This document shows, piece after piece, positions 7,914-16,104 of a DNA stretch of 42,697 nucleotides. How positions within the stretch are numbered: the first letter of the stretch is position 1; every line of letters begins with the position of its first letter. The stretch is from Gammaproteobacteria bacterium. Its GTDB lineage: Bacteria; Pseudomonadota; Gammaproteobacteria; Steroidobacterales; Woeseiaceae. Below the pieces are notes generated by a model that had not been told where the DNA came from, did not search any database, and saw nothing but the letters and a program-made list of their open reading frames with translations. Where the stretch lies: NCBI GenBank assembly GCA_009937605.1, contig JAACFG010000004.1, forward strand, positions 1 to 42,697. Reading direction: 5' to 3'. The translations under genes were made by a program, and so were the position numbers.

Positions 7914-8510
7914 GTGACCACTACATTCACCACCCTTGTCGCAATGACGCTGCTGGCACTAGGCGCCACGGCCAGTGCCCAGGACGCGGCCCCGATGGAT
8001 GCAGACAGGGCGGCTGAGCAGGCCCGCAGTGCCGGGGCACAGGATTCCGCGTCGCGAGACCAGTTTCGCAGCATCGATCAGGACGTGCAGGCGCTGAAGA
8101 AAGAGGTCCTAAATCTCAACCGCGATCTCTTCCTGCTGGAGGAGGAATTGTTATTCCCGGCCAACTCCCAGGTGGCGTTCTTTATCTCCATGGATGTTGG
8201 CGAGTACTTCGATCTGGATTCTGTGAATATCAAGATTGACGGGAAAGAAGTTGCGAACTACCTGTACACAGAGCGCGAGGTGGATGCGCTGGTACGCGGT
8301 GGCGTGCATCGCGTACATATGGCCAACCTGAAGACCGGCGACCACGAACTGGTCGCCATATTCGTGGGTCATGGGCCGCACCAGCGCGAGTATCGCCGCG
8401 GTGCGACGTTGAATTTCGACAAGACTATCGGCGCCAAATATGTCGAACTCGAGATTACCGATCGGGTGAAGCCGCAGCAGCCGGAATTCATTATCAAAGA
8501 ATGGGAGTGA
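7914..8510 (+). CDS. Exported protein of unknown function in TPR/ExbB operon
   Basis: A 198-residue protein starting with GTG one base after the upstream stop TAA. Signal peptide to about residue 22 (ATASA-Q). Residues 40-75 form an amphipathic, probably coiled-coil helix (SIDQDVQALKKEVLNLNRDL). From residue 80 comes a compact beta-rich domain, QVAFFISMDVGEYFDLDSV then IKIDGKEVANYLYTEREVDAL and MANLKTGDHELVAIFVG, the layout of a PEGA- or Ig-like beta sandwich. I do not recognise a characterised family. Its position between the TlpA-like protein and the first TPR protein suggests a periplasmic accessory component of the machine. It ends 3 bases before the next gene. A real gene; function unknown. 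Confidence 0.8.
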   Translation: MTTTFTTLVAMTLLALGATASAQDAAPMDADRAAEQARSAGAQDSASRDQFRSIDQDVQALKKEVLNLNRDLFLLEEELLFPANSQVAFFISMDVGEYFDLDSVNIKIDGKEVANYLYTEREVDALVRGGVHRVHMANLKTGDHELVAIFVGHGPHQREYRRGATLNFDKTIGAKYVELEITDRVKPQQPEFIIKEWE

Positions 8511-8513
8511 TTC

Positions 8514-10382
8514 TTGCTTCCAGGACGCTCCATTCTTAATCGACTGTCTTTGCTGTGCCTGTTTGCAGCACCGCTGGTCTCGGCCGCGAGCAGCGATCGT
8601 GAACCGATCGTCGTCAGCGAGCCGCACTATGGCGAAGTCCTCTACTATTTCTACCAGGATGACTACTTCCCGGCGATCGTGCGCCTGTTGGCGGCGCAGG
8701 AACAGGAGCAAGTGATCGAGCATGGCGAGCAGGCTGAGGTATTGCTTGGCGGTCTGTTCCTGTCCTATGGACAACATCTTGAAGCCGCGGAAATATTCGA
8801 ACGCTTGCTCGCTGGCAATTCGGACCCCGACACCCGCAACCGAACGTGGTTTTTTCTTGCGAAGATCTGGTACCAACGCGGATATCTTGAAAAATCACGG
8901 TCGGCACTCGCCAATATAGAAGGCGATTTGCCCGATAGCCTGCAACGTGAAGCGCTGATGCTGAACGCGCAGATTCTGATCGACGCGGGTGAATACGACG
9001 CCGCCATCGCCTTACTGCAGAATTGGAAAGGTCGTACAGAGTGGGCCAGCTACGCCAAGTTCAATATCGGCGTGGCGCTGGTGCGCAGTGGCCGAATCGA
9101 TCAAGCGGCCGAACTGCTGAACGAACTGGGCGATATGGATCCGTTCAACGAGGAGCTGAACGCACTGCGTGACAAGGCAAATGTCGCCCTCGGCTACGCG
9201 CTGTTGCAGGACGGTCAGTACTATGCCGCGAAGGCGCCGTTGCAGCGCGTCCGGATGGAAGGACCATTTTCCAACAAGGCATTGCTTGGCGTCGGTTGGG
9301 CGGATGCCGAAATGGAAAATTATGATCGCGCCCTTGTTCCATGGATGGAGTTGCGAGGCCGTGACCTGCTCGATTCAGCGGTGCAGGAATCGATGCTTGC
9401 CATTCCTTACGCGATGGCCAAGCTTGATTCGATAAGCCAGGCCGCAGATCACTATCTCAATGCGATCGAGGCGTTCCACGAAGAATCCAATCGACTCGAT
9501 CGGGCTATCGGGCGGATCGAATCGGGCGAATTCTTTGATACTTTCGTCGCCGACTACCCGCTCGATAGCACGGGCTGGTACTGGGAGCTTGAAAAACTGC
9601 CTGAAGGACCGGAAGCCAGGTACCTGTTCCATGTATTGGCTTCGCACGAATTCCAGGAAGGACTTAAGAACTACCGCGACCTGAATTATCTGCATCGCAA
9701 TCTCGATGAGTGGCAGCAAAACGTCGATGTTTATGCCTACATGCTCGATACCCGGCAACAGGCATTTGAGCAGCGCTTGCCCGTCGTGCAGGACACCCTG
9801 GCACGCACAGATGTCGAAGGCATGGTCCAGCACAAGCTCGGTCTTGATGCCACGATGGACAATATCGAACGTTCCCATGACTGGCTGGCGCTTGCGACTA
9901 AATCGGAATCGGACATGTGGCGTGAGGTCACCGAAATCGCAGACAAGCCCGCTCTAGGTGCGGATATCCCGGAAGCGGCGGAAGTTCGCGACAAGACGGC
10001 GCTTATCAAAGGCGTCCTGCAATGGGGCCTGGAACGTGACTTCAATGATCGTCATTGGAATGTTCGCCGCGAATTGCAGGACGTTGGCGAGGGCCTGGTC
10101 CAGACCCAGCGTTCATACCGGCAGATCGACGAAGCGGTGCGCGAAGAGACGCGGCGTTTTGCAGAACTGGGTGATCGCGTCTACGGGCTTGAGCCGAGAG
10201 TTGAAGGCATGAAAATGCGCGTCGAAGATACTTTGTCGAGGCAGCGTGCATTCCTGCGGCAGATTGCAATCGGGGAGCTGCAGGCCCAAAAGGATCGCCT
10301 GGATGTCTACACGATTCAGGCGCGTTTCGCGCTGGCCGCGATTTACGATATCTCGGCGACAGCAGCGGAGGTGCCCGAATGA
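8514..10382 (+). CDS. Large exported TPR protein 1 (GltC/GltE-like scaffold)
   Basis: A 622-residue exported protein starting with TTG 3 bases after the upstream stop, preceded by GGGAG at 8503-8507. Signal peptide to about residue 25. Helical repeats begin at YGEVLYYFYQDDYFPAIVRLL (residues 39-59) and continue as degenerate TPRs to about residue 330 (HLEAAEIFERLL, YLEKSRSALANI, YDAAIALLQNW, NYDRALVPWMEL). The second half is charged and mainly alpha-helical, ending in a probable coiled coil. The operon as a whole (three TPR proteins, ExbB, two ExbD, AgmX-type transducer) parallels Myxococcus Glt/Agl, where TPR proteins GltC, GltD and GltE sit in periplasm or outer membrane. Assignment to one particular Glt protein is inference. 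Its end overlaps the next gene by ATGA. Confidence 0.85.
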   Translation: MLPGRSILNRLSLLCLFAAPLVSAASSDREPIVVSEPHYGEVLYYFYQDDYFPAIVRLLAAQEQEQVIEHGEQAEVLLGGLFLSYGQHLEAAEIFERLLAGNSDPDTRNRTWFFLAKIWYQRGYLEKSRSALANIEGDLPDSLQREALMLNAQILIDAGEYDAAIALLQNWKGRTEWASYAKFNIGVALVRSGRIDQAAELLNELGDMDPFNEELNALRDKANVALGYALLQDGQYYAAKAPLQRVRMEGPFSNKALLGVGWADAEMENYDRALVPWMELRGRDLLDSAVQESMLAIPYAMAKLDSISQAADHYLNAIEAFHEESNRLDRAIGRIESGEFFDTFVADYPLDSTGWYWELEKLPEGPEARYLFHVLASHEFQEGLKNYRDLNYLHRNLDEWQQNVDVYAYMLDTRQQAFEQRLPVVQDTLARTDVEGMVQHKLGLDATMDNIERSHDWLALATKSESDMWREVTEIADKPALGADIPEAAEVRDKTALIKGVLQWGLERDFNDRHWNVRRELQDVGEGLVQTQRSYRQIDEAVREETRRFAELGDRVYGLEPRVEGMKMRVEDTLSRQRAFLRQIAIGELQAQKDRLDVYTIQARFALAAIYDISATAAEVPE

Positions 10383-13198
10383 AGGCCCGCCACGTTGTTT
10401 GTCTATTGTTGCTGCCGGCTATTTTCGTCGTGTCACCGGGCGAAGCGCAGGTGAAAGAGAGCGAAACAATCAAGAGTCTTGAGGACAAGACGGTTGAGGT
10501 GCGACCGGGCAAGATCGCCCTCGATAGCTCCGAACTCGCGCGCGAGAGCTATCGCGATTTTCTCGATCTTGTGTCCGACGATCCGGAGTTGCGCGCAGAG
10601 GCCATGCGTCGCCTCGGCGATCTGGAGCTCGAGGCGAGTGAGGCACAGCAGCTGGCTCAGAATATTGAGGCAGTCGACACGCACGGCTTTGATAACGCGG
10701 TCGAACTGTATCTCATGTTGTTGAATTCCTACCCGGACTATCGACGCAACGACACGGTTCTTTATCAGCTGGCCCGTGCCTACGAAATCGCCGGTCGTAC
10801 TGATGAGGCCCTTGTTGTCCTGAACGACCTGATGGCACGTTATCCCAACACGGAACTGGTCGATGAAGTGCAGTTTCGTCGTGGCGAAATGTTGTTCCTT
10901 CGCAAGAATTACAATGACGCCGAGTTGGCGTACCAGGACGTCGTGAAATACGGCGAAAGTTCGCGATTCTATGAGCAGTCGCTGTACAAGCTGGGCTGGT
11001 CGCAATTCAAGCTGGGCTGGTATGAAGACAGCTTGTCACCATTCTTTGAATTGCTCGACCGGAAGATCGGCGATATTGACGTTGGCGAGGGCGAAGCACG
11101 CCTGGCTGAGCTGTCGCGGGCCGATCGGGAGCTTATCGAGGATGCATTCCGCGTTCTGAGTATTGGTTTTTCCTACATGCAGGGTGCGGAAAGTATCGAC
11201 AGTTATTTGGCGCAACGTGACATGCCGGTGTACTCGTTCGTCATCTATAGCAACCTGGGCGATCTTTACCTCGAGCAGGAACGTTTTCAGGACGCGGCCG
11301 AGACCTACGAAGCCTTCGTGGATCAGGATCCTTACCATCCGAAGGCACCAGTTCTCCAGGTCCAGGTAATCGAGGCTTACAAGAAGGGCGGATTCCCCAG
11401 CCTGGTGCTGGAAGGCAAGGAAGACTTTGTTGAACGCTACGGCATGGACGGTCCATTCTGGACGCGGAATCTGCGCGAAGAGAACGAAGCGGTCGCAGAC
11501 TATCTGAAATCGAATCTCACGGACCTTGCGCAGTACTATCACGCGGAAGCACAGCGCGATGGGAAGAAGAGCGACTACCAGCAGGCTGCGAACTGGTATC
11601 GGAAATATCTCGCCTATTTCCCGGGCGAACCCGATACGGCCAACACAAACTTCCTGCTCGCAGAAATCTTGTTTGAGAGCGAGGACTACACCGACGCGGT
11701 CGTCGAGTATGAACGCACCGCGTATGCTTATCCTTTTCACGAGAAATCCGCGGAGGCGGCTTACGCGGCTCTGCTTGCGTACCGTGCGCAGGAAGACCTC
11801 CTGGAAGACGGCGTCGCTAAGGATGCATGGCACCAGGCATTTCTCGATAGTGGTCTGAAATTCGCCGACACCTATCCCGAGCACCCGGAGTCGGGCACCG
11901 TTCTGACGCGGATCGCCGAAGATCTTTTCGCGCAAGACCAGTTTGACCTGGCGATCGCGGTGGGTCAGAACGTTATTGGTAAGCAGCCGCCGGTCAAGCC
12001 GGAACTGGCCCGTACAGCCTGGACCGTCGTCGCTCACTCGCACTTCGACCTCGGTCACTTCGCCGATGCTGAGACGGCCTACTACAGCCTGAGAAATTTC
12101 ACGCCGGCCGATGATGCTGTCGCGAACCAGGAGATCAAGGATCGCATCGCGTCTTCGATTTACAAGCAGGGCGAGCAGGCGCGCGACAATGGCGACCTCG
12201 AGTTAGCCGTGACAGATTTCCGGCGCCTGGGTGTTGCAGTACCGGATTCGGACATTCGCGAAATCGCTGAATACGATGCTGCCGCGGTGTTGATTACCAT
12301 GATGGCCTGGGATCGCGCATCGGTCGTGCTCGAGGAGTTCCGCCGTGACTACCCGAACAGCCAGTATTCTGACGACGTTACCCAGAAGCTCGCCGCGACC
12401 TACCTTGGAGCGGGACTGGGCGCGCGGGCAGCGAGCGAATTCGAGCGTATTGCCGATGCTCCGACGAGTACGGATGACACGAAACGGGAGGCGCTGTGGA
12501 AGGCGTCCGAGTTGTATGAACAGGATGGCTCCATCGCTGACGAGCAGCGCGTACTGAACGAAATCATCACGCGCTACCCGAATCCGATTTCCGAGTCGAT
12601 CGAAGCCCGGGCCCGTCTGCTCGAAATCGCCGAGCTGAGTGGCGATGAGCAGGAACGCGTTGCGCTGCTCGAAGATCTCGTGCAGGTCGATGCGATGGCA
12701 GGTGTACAGCGCTCCGATCGCACGCGCTATCTCGCGGCAACGGCATCGCTGCAATTGGCCGAGCCGGTTCGCAAGCGATTCGAGGTGGTCAAGCTGACGC
12801 AGCCCCTGGCCGATAGCCTGAAGCTCAAGAAAGATCTTATGGAAGACGTTCTCAGTGCGTATACGGCTGCCGCGGACTACGGCATTGCCGAGGTGACCAC
12901 GGCAGCGACCTATCGGCTCGGAGAGGTTTACGAGCAATTCTCGGCGGACCTGATGGATTCGGATCGGCCGGGCAATCTTGAAGCCGATGCACTTGAGCAG
13001 TACGAGATTCTCCTCGAGGAACAGGCTTACCCGTTCGAGGAAAAAGCGATCGACCTGTACATGGCCAACACAGATCGCGCCGCCGATGGCGTGTATGACG
13101 AGTGGGTCCGGCGTAGTTTCAATCGACTGGCAGGCCTCATGCCGGCCAGGTATGCGAAGAAGGAGCTCAGCGAAGATGTTGTCACAGCGCTGTACTAA
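10379..13198 (+). CDS. Very large exported TPR protein 2 (GltD/AgmU-like scaffold)
   Basis: 939 residues, translationally coupled to the preceding TPR gene by an ATGA overlap. Signal peptide at residues 1-23 (ending GEA-Q). Almost the entire chain is TPR-like helical hairpins with the usual small/aromatic spacing, for example DTVLYQLARAYEIAGRTDEA, AEVQF-type repeats around residue 165, IYSNLGDLYLEQERFQDAAE, NTNFLLAEILFESEDYTDAV and YEQSLYKLGWSQFKLGWYED. Such solenoids work as protein-protein scaffolds. The resemblance to the very long TPR protein GltD/AgmU of myxobacterial gliding rests on architecture and operon context, not on an alignment I could run. It should lie in the periplasm and could bridge the inner-membrane motor to outer-membrane parts. 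Confidence 0.87.
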   Translation: MKARHVVCLLLLPAIFVVSPGEAQVKESETIKSLEDKTVEVRPGKIALDSSELARESYRDFLDLVSDDPELRAEAMRRLGDLELEASEAQQLAQNIEAVDTHGFDNAVELYLMLLNSYPDYRRNDTVLYQLARAYEIAGRTDEALVVLNDLMARYPNTELVDEVQFRRGEMLFLRKNYNDAELAYQDVVKYGESSRFYEQSLYKLGWSQFKLGWYEDSLSPFFELLDRKIGDIDVGEGEARLAELSRADRELIEDAFRVLSIGFSYMQGAESIDSYLAQRDMPVYSFVIYSNLGDLYLEQERFQDAAETYEAFVDQDPYHPKAPVLQVQVIEAYKKGGFPSLVLEGKEDFVERYGMDGPFWTRNLREENEAVADYLKSNLTDLAQYYHAEAQRDGKKSDYQQAANWYRKYLAYFPGEPDTANTNFLLAEILFESEDYTDAVVEYERTAYAYPFHEKSAEAAYAALLAYRAQEDLLEDGVAKDAWHQAFLDSGLKFADTYPEHPESGTVLTRIAEDLFAQDQFDLAIAVGQNVIGKQPPVKPELARTAWTVVAHSHFDLGHFADAETAYYSLRNFTPADDAVANQEIKDRIASSIYKQGEQARDNGDLELAVTDFRRLGVAVPDSDIREIAEYDAAAVLITMMAWDRASVVLEEFRRDYPNSQYSDDVTQKLAATYLGAGLGARAASEFERIADAPTSTDDTKREALWKASELYEQDGSIADEQRVLNEIITRYPNPISESIEARARLLEIAELSGDEQERVALLEDLVQVDAMAGVQRSDRTRYLAATASLQLAEPVRKRFEVVKLTQPLADSLKLKKDLMEDVLSAYTAAADYGIAEVTTAATYRLGEVYEQFSADLMDSDRPGNLEADALEQYEILLEEQAYPFEEKAIDLYMANTDRAADGVYDEWVRRSFNRLAGLMPARYAKKELSEDVVTALY

Positions 13199-13823
13199 CA
13201 GAATGCGATTCTGCGGAGCCCTGTTCGCGCTACTCGTGGTCGCGGGTTGCGGAGGGACAGGTCCGACGCAAGAGGCGGCAGAAGCAGAGCAGCAGGTCGG
13301 CGCGGCCGGGCCTGCCCGAGTCGTTCCGCCGGAGGCCCAGACATTGTATGAACAGGCTACGGCAGTCATGGCCGCGGGCGATTTCGTTGACGCGGAACTG
13401 CGACTGAAGGAATTCGTACTCCTGTATCCCGACTATCCCGGGGCCTACGTAAATCTCGCGATCATTCACGCGACCAACGAGAACGATGCGGAGACTCAGG
13501 AGGCACTGGACGTCGCGCTGGCCCTGGAGCCGGACTACCCGGCCGCATTGAACCAATTGGGCATGCTACTTCGCAAAAATGGGAAATTTCTCGAGGCAGA
13601 AGCCGCTTATATGAAGGCTGTCACAGTTTCACCCGATTACGCCTTGGCACACTACAACCTGGGCGTTCTTAACGAACTATACCTGCAGCGACTGGAAACG
13701 GCGCTGCGACATTTCGAGACCTATCAAGGGCTTGTCGGTGAAGACAAGCAGGTTGAGAAATGGATCGCGGATCTGACGCGCCGCATAGCGGCAAGTCAGC
13801 GTACGGCAAACGTGGCGGAATGA
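13176..13823 (+). CDS. TPR lipoprotein
   Basis: A 215-residue lipoprotein. I choose the ATG at 13176 because AAGGAG (13160-13165) precedes it by 10 bases; the ATG at 13203 has no ribosome site. It therefore overlaps the upstream TPR gene by 23 bases in another frame. The lipobox is VVAGC (Cys25 counted from 13176), followed by a Gly/Ala/Glu-rich linker. Three to four canonical TPRs follow: AVMAAGDFVDAELRLKEFVL, AYVNLAIIHATNENDAETQE, ALNQLGMLLRKNGKFLEAEA and AHYNLGVLNELYLQRLETAL. After the Cys comes Gly, not Asp, favouring sorting to the outer membrane. It is the third TPR component of the operon, probably an outer-membrane-anchored pilotin-like part. Confidence 0.87.
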   Translation: MLSQRCTNRMRFCGALFALLVVAGCGGTGPTQEAAEAEQQVGAAGPARVVPPEAQTLYEQATAVMAAGDFVDAELRLKEFVLLYPDYPGAYVNLAIIHATNENDAETQEALDVALALEPDYPAALNQLGMLLRKNGKFLEAEAAYMKAVTVSPDYALAHYNLGVLNELYLQRLETALRHFETYQGLVGEDKQVEKWIADLTRRIAASQRTANVAE

Positions 13824-14245
13824 AGGACATGAGTACTGCAACAAACAAGGTATTCGGCACCGGATTCATGCTCGCCATGTTGTTGGCAGCGTTTGCCTCT
13901 TTTGCCCAGGACGCGGCGGAAGATGCGGATGACCTTATGCCCGCGGTTGATACCTCGGCAGTTGTCGAGGAGGAAGAGCCAGCCGCGCCGGCGGAGGACA
14001 TTACGCGAACGACGACGGGCAATACCGTTATGGATTCGATGGAGCTTGGCCGCACCGAGATTACGGGTAACCAGGAGCTGCCGAAGGTGCTGTACATCGT
14101 GCCATGGCAGAAATCGGATCCGGGAGATTTGATGGGCAGGCCTGTCAATTCATTGCTCGATGAGGTGCTGGCACCCGTCGATCGAGGAGAATTTTTACGC
14201 CAGGTCGGTTATTACGACGATCTGTACGGAACTGAACAAGAGTAG
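13820..14245 (+). CDS. Small exported protein of unknown function in TPR/ExbB operon
   Basis: A 141-residue protein whose ATG overlaps the preceding TGA (ATGA). Signal peptide ends at AFASFA-Q (about residue 29). Residues 32-70 are acidic and Pro/Ala-rich, probably disordered. The C-terminal 60 residues are more ordered and look conserved: ELPKVLYIVPWQKSDPGDLM then LLDEVLAPVDRGEFLRQVGYYDDL. I do not recognise the family. The stop codon TAG is supplied by the start (GTAGGAG) of a REP element, so the original C-terminus may have been altered by REP insertion. The gene sits between the TPR block and the ExbB block and may link the TPR scaffold to the motor. Confidence 0.75.
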   Translation: MKDMSTATNKVFGTGFMLAMLLAAFASFAQDAAEDADDLMPAVDTSAVVEEEEPAAPAEDITRTTTGNTVMDSMELGRTEITGNQELPKVLYIVPWQKSDPGDLMGRPVNSLLDEVLAPVDRGEFLRQVGYYDDLYGTEQE

Positions 14246-14320
14246 GAGCGCGCCTTTTGGCCAGGACGGCCTTATGTCCCGGAGTACGGGGACGTACGAG
14301 AGGGACGGCGCGCGAATGAT
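14242..14320 (+). repeat. REP-like element 1, long composite form
   Basis: Starts GTAGGAG, then GCGCGCC (14248-14254) pairs with GGCGCGC (14307-14313), followed by GAATGAT. The 52-base apical region folds further: GGCC-AGGAC-GGCC (14259-14271) and GTCCC/GGGAC (14276-14293). Same head and tail as the simple REP next to it. The head provides the TAG stop of the upstream gene. Confidence 0.65.
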
Positions 14321-14347
14321 GTAGGAGCCCGCCTTGCGGGCGAAATG
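14321..14347 (+). repeat. REP-like element 2
   Basis: GTAGGAG followed by the perfect stem GCCCGC-CTT-GCGGGC and tail GAAATG. This is the GTAGGAG-headed REP class known from Pseudomonas- and Xanthomonas-type genomes. It directly abuts REP 1, forming a tandem pair in the 135-base gap before exbB. No RAYT transposase is in the window. Confidence 0.75.
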
Positions 14348-14380
14348 TTGATAAGACATCTGTTTTAGAGGAGCAGACAA

Positions 14381-15022
14381 ATGAGCACTATCGTGCGTTT
14401 TTTCCAGGAAGGCGGACCTTTCATGATCCCCATCCTGTTGGTATTTGGATTCGGTATCGCGATCGCGATCGAACGCTGGACATTCCTGACTCTGTCAGGC
14501 GCCAGCAACCGTGCATTGTGGAAGAAAATCGTGCCTTTCCTGAAGGCCGGAAACTTCCAGGAAGCAGCCGCACACACTTCGAAGTCGAAGGCCGCCATCG
14601 GCTCGATCCTGACCTACGGACTGTACCGCGTTAAGTCGGCACGCCGTCGCGACGATATCGAAAAAGCCATGGAAGAGAGCCTGATGGAGGTGCTGCCGCG
14701 TCTTGAGAAGCGGACACATTACATCGCGACGCTCGCGAACATTGCGACGCTGCTCGGACTGCTCGGTACGATTATTGGCCTGATCGCCGCGTTTACGGCA
14801 GTCGCTGAAGCGAACCCGGCTGAGAAGGCAGATATGCTGTCGGCGTCGATTTCGACAGCGATGAACACCACGGCATTCGGCCTCATGGCTGCAATTCCGC
14901 TGCTGCTCGTTCACGCGCTGCTGCAGACGAAGACAAACGCACTCGTGGACAGCCTCGAGATGGCCAGCGTGAAGTTCCTGAACGCAGTCACCGAACGTCA
15001 GCTGAAGCCTTCGGGAGCGTAA
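14381..15022 (+). CDS. exbB: ExbB/TolQ/MotA family proton channel
   Basis: A 213-residue inner-membrane channel subunit with three transmembrane helices: residues 13-34, about 118-140 (NIATLLGLLGTIIGLIAAFTAV) and about 160-182 (STAMNTTAFGLMAAIPLLLVHALL). The cytoplasmic loop between helices 1 and 2 and the Thr-rich pore helices are as in ExbB and TolQ, which form a pentamer around an ExbD/TolR dimer and use the proton motive force to move it. Start supported by AGAGGAG at 14367-14373. It begins the second half of the operon, after two REP elements, and is followed after 3 bases by exbD. In myxobacterial gliding the equivalent is AglR. Confidence 0.95.
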   Translation: MSTIVRFFQEGGPFMIPILLVFGFGIAIAIERWTFLTLSGASNRALWKKIVPFLKAGNFQEAAAHTSKSKAAIGSILTYGLYRVKSARRRDDIEKAMEESLMEVLPRLEKRTHYIATLANIATLLGLLGTIIGLIAAFTAVAEANPAEKADMLSASISTAMNTTAFGLMAAIPLLLVHALLQTKTNALVDSLEMASVKFLNAVTERQLKPSGA

Positions 15023-15025
15023 GTA

Positions 15026-15547
15026 ATGATCCGCAGCCGCAGAGGTGGCCGTCGTAACCAAGAGACGGTCGAACTCAATATCACGGCATTCATGAACCTG
15101 ATGGTGATCCTGGTTCCGTTCCTGCTTATCACCGCGGTGTTCTCGCGATTGGCAATTCTCGAATTGAATTTGCCAGGCTCCTCCAGTGAGCCCGTGGAAC
15201 CGCAGGAACAGACATTCCAGCTCGAAATCATCGTGCGTCAGGACAAGATTGAGGTCGGAGATCGTAATCAGGGCCTGTTGGGCATCTATCCCAACGGCGA
15301 TGACGGTCGCTACGACTTTGTGGCACTTGCGGAAAAACTGACTGAGCTCAAGGAACGCTATCCGACAAAAACGGATGCTGCGATTCTCCTGGAGCAGGAC
15401 ATTGCCTACGACACGCTGGTCCAGGTCATGGACACAGTACGTGTCGCTCAGGAAATCAATGAAGACGACGGGGTGATCGATCGATCCGATTTGTTCCCTG
15501 ACATATCTATCGGCGACGCGCCGGTACAGGGCGGAGGAACCTCGTAA
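15026..15547 (+). CDS. exbD: ExbD/TolR-like protein 1 lacking the conserved TM aspartate
   Basis: A 173-residue biopolymer-transport protein: short basic cytoplasmic N-terminus, one transmembrane helix (about 19-41) and a periplasmic domain. In ExbD, TolR and MotB the start of the helix carries an essential Asp, with the pattern F-x-D-x-M in ExbD. Here the helix reads ITAFMNLMVILVPFLLI, with Asn24 (codon AAC) at that position. The partner gene immediately downstream retains Asp. Everything else is intact, and the gene is in frame and coupled (TAATG) to the next one, so this looks like a specialised subunit, not decay. Myxobacterial gliding motors also use two ExbD-like proteins (AglQ, AglS) with one AglR. 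Confidence 0.92.
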   Translation: MIRSRRGGRRNQETVELNITAFMNLMVILVPFLLITAVFSRLAILELNLPGSSSEPVEPQEQTFQLEIIVRQDKIEVGDRNQGLLGIYPNGDDGRYDFVALAEKLTELKERYPTKTDAAILLEQDIAYDTLVQVMDTVRVAQEINEDDGVIDRSDLFPDISIGDAPVQGGGTS

Positions 15548-16074
15548 TGGTCAAGTCGGGTCGCGCCAAACGGATGGAGAAACACCACAAGCGAAACCTG
15601 GGGTCGGGGACGCTCAATCTCGTTTCGCTCATGGATATATTCACGATTCTGGTCTTCTTCCTGCTGGTTAATTCTTCAGACGTTCAGACGTTGCCGAATG
15701 CCAAGGATATGAAGCTGCCGGAGTCGATTGCAGAAAAGAAGCCGGAAGAGACAGTCACAATCCTGATCGGCAAGACAGAGATTCTTGTGCAGGGCACGCC
15801 AGTCGCCAGTATCGATGAAGTCATGGCAACCGTCGGCAACGACATTCCAGCGTTGCGCGAGGCGTTGCTGTCACAAAATGATCGCGCACTGAGGCGAGCG
15901 GCCGCGGATGACATAGCGGGCCGCGAAGTCACGATCATGGGCGATAAAGACATACCGTACCGTCTGCTTAAGAAAGTGATGGCGACGTGTACGGCATCGG
16001 ATTACGGACAGATCTCACTGGCAGTGCTGCAGAAGAGTTCAGAAATGCTGGACGACCTTCAGGCGGCCCTCTAG
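15547..16074 (+). CDS. exbD: ExbD/TolR-like protein 2 with conserved aspartate
   Basis: A 175-residue ExbD/TolR family protein overlapping the previous exbD by one base (TAATG). A longer basic N-terminus (residues 1-20, MVKSGRAKRMEKHHKRNL) precedes the single helix LNLVSLMDIFTILVFFLLV, where Asp30 sits at the proton-carrying position. The periplasmic domain (residues 50-175) contains VTILIGKTEILVQGTPV and a C-terminal strand-helix pair, as in ExbD. It would form the proton-conducting half of an ExbD1/ExbD2 heterodimer, or the only working dimer with ExbB. The AgmX-type transducer follows after 30 bases. Confidence 0.94.
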   Translation: MVKSGRAKRMEKHHKRNLGSGTLNLVSLMDIFTILVFFLLVNSSDVQTLPNAKDMKLPESIAEKKPEETVTILIGKTEILVQGTPVASIDEVMATVGNDIPALREALLSQNDRALRRAAADDIAGREVTIMGDKDIPYRLLKKVMATCTASDYGQISLAVLQKSSEMLDDLQAAL

Positions 16075-16104
16075 GGCACAGCGCAGAGATCAGGAGTTAC
16101 GGAA

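Noticed and set aside
12203-13369. Long open frame of 388 codons on the minus strand
   Set aside because: Antisense to the large TPR gene and TPR lipoprotein; Arg/Gly/His-rich translation with no domain, while the plus strand gives clear TPR proteins with signal peptides.
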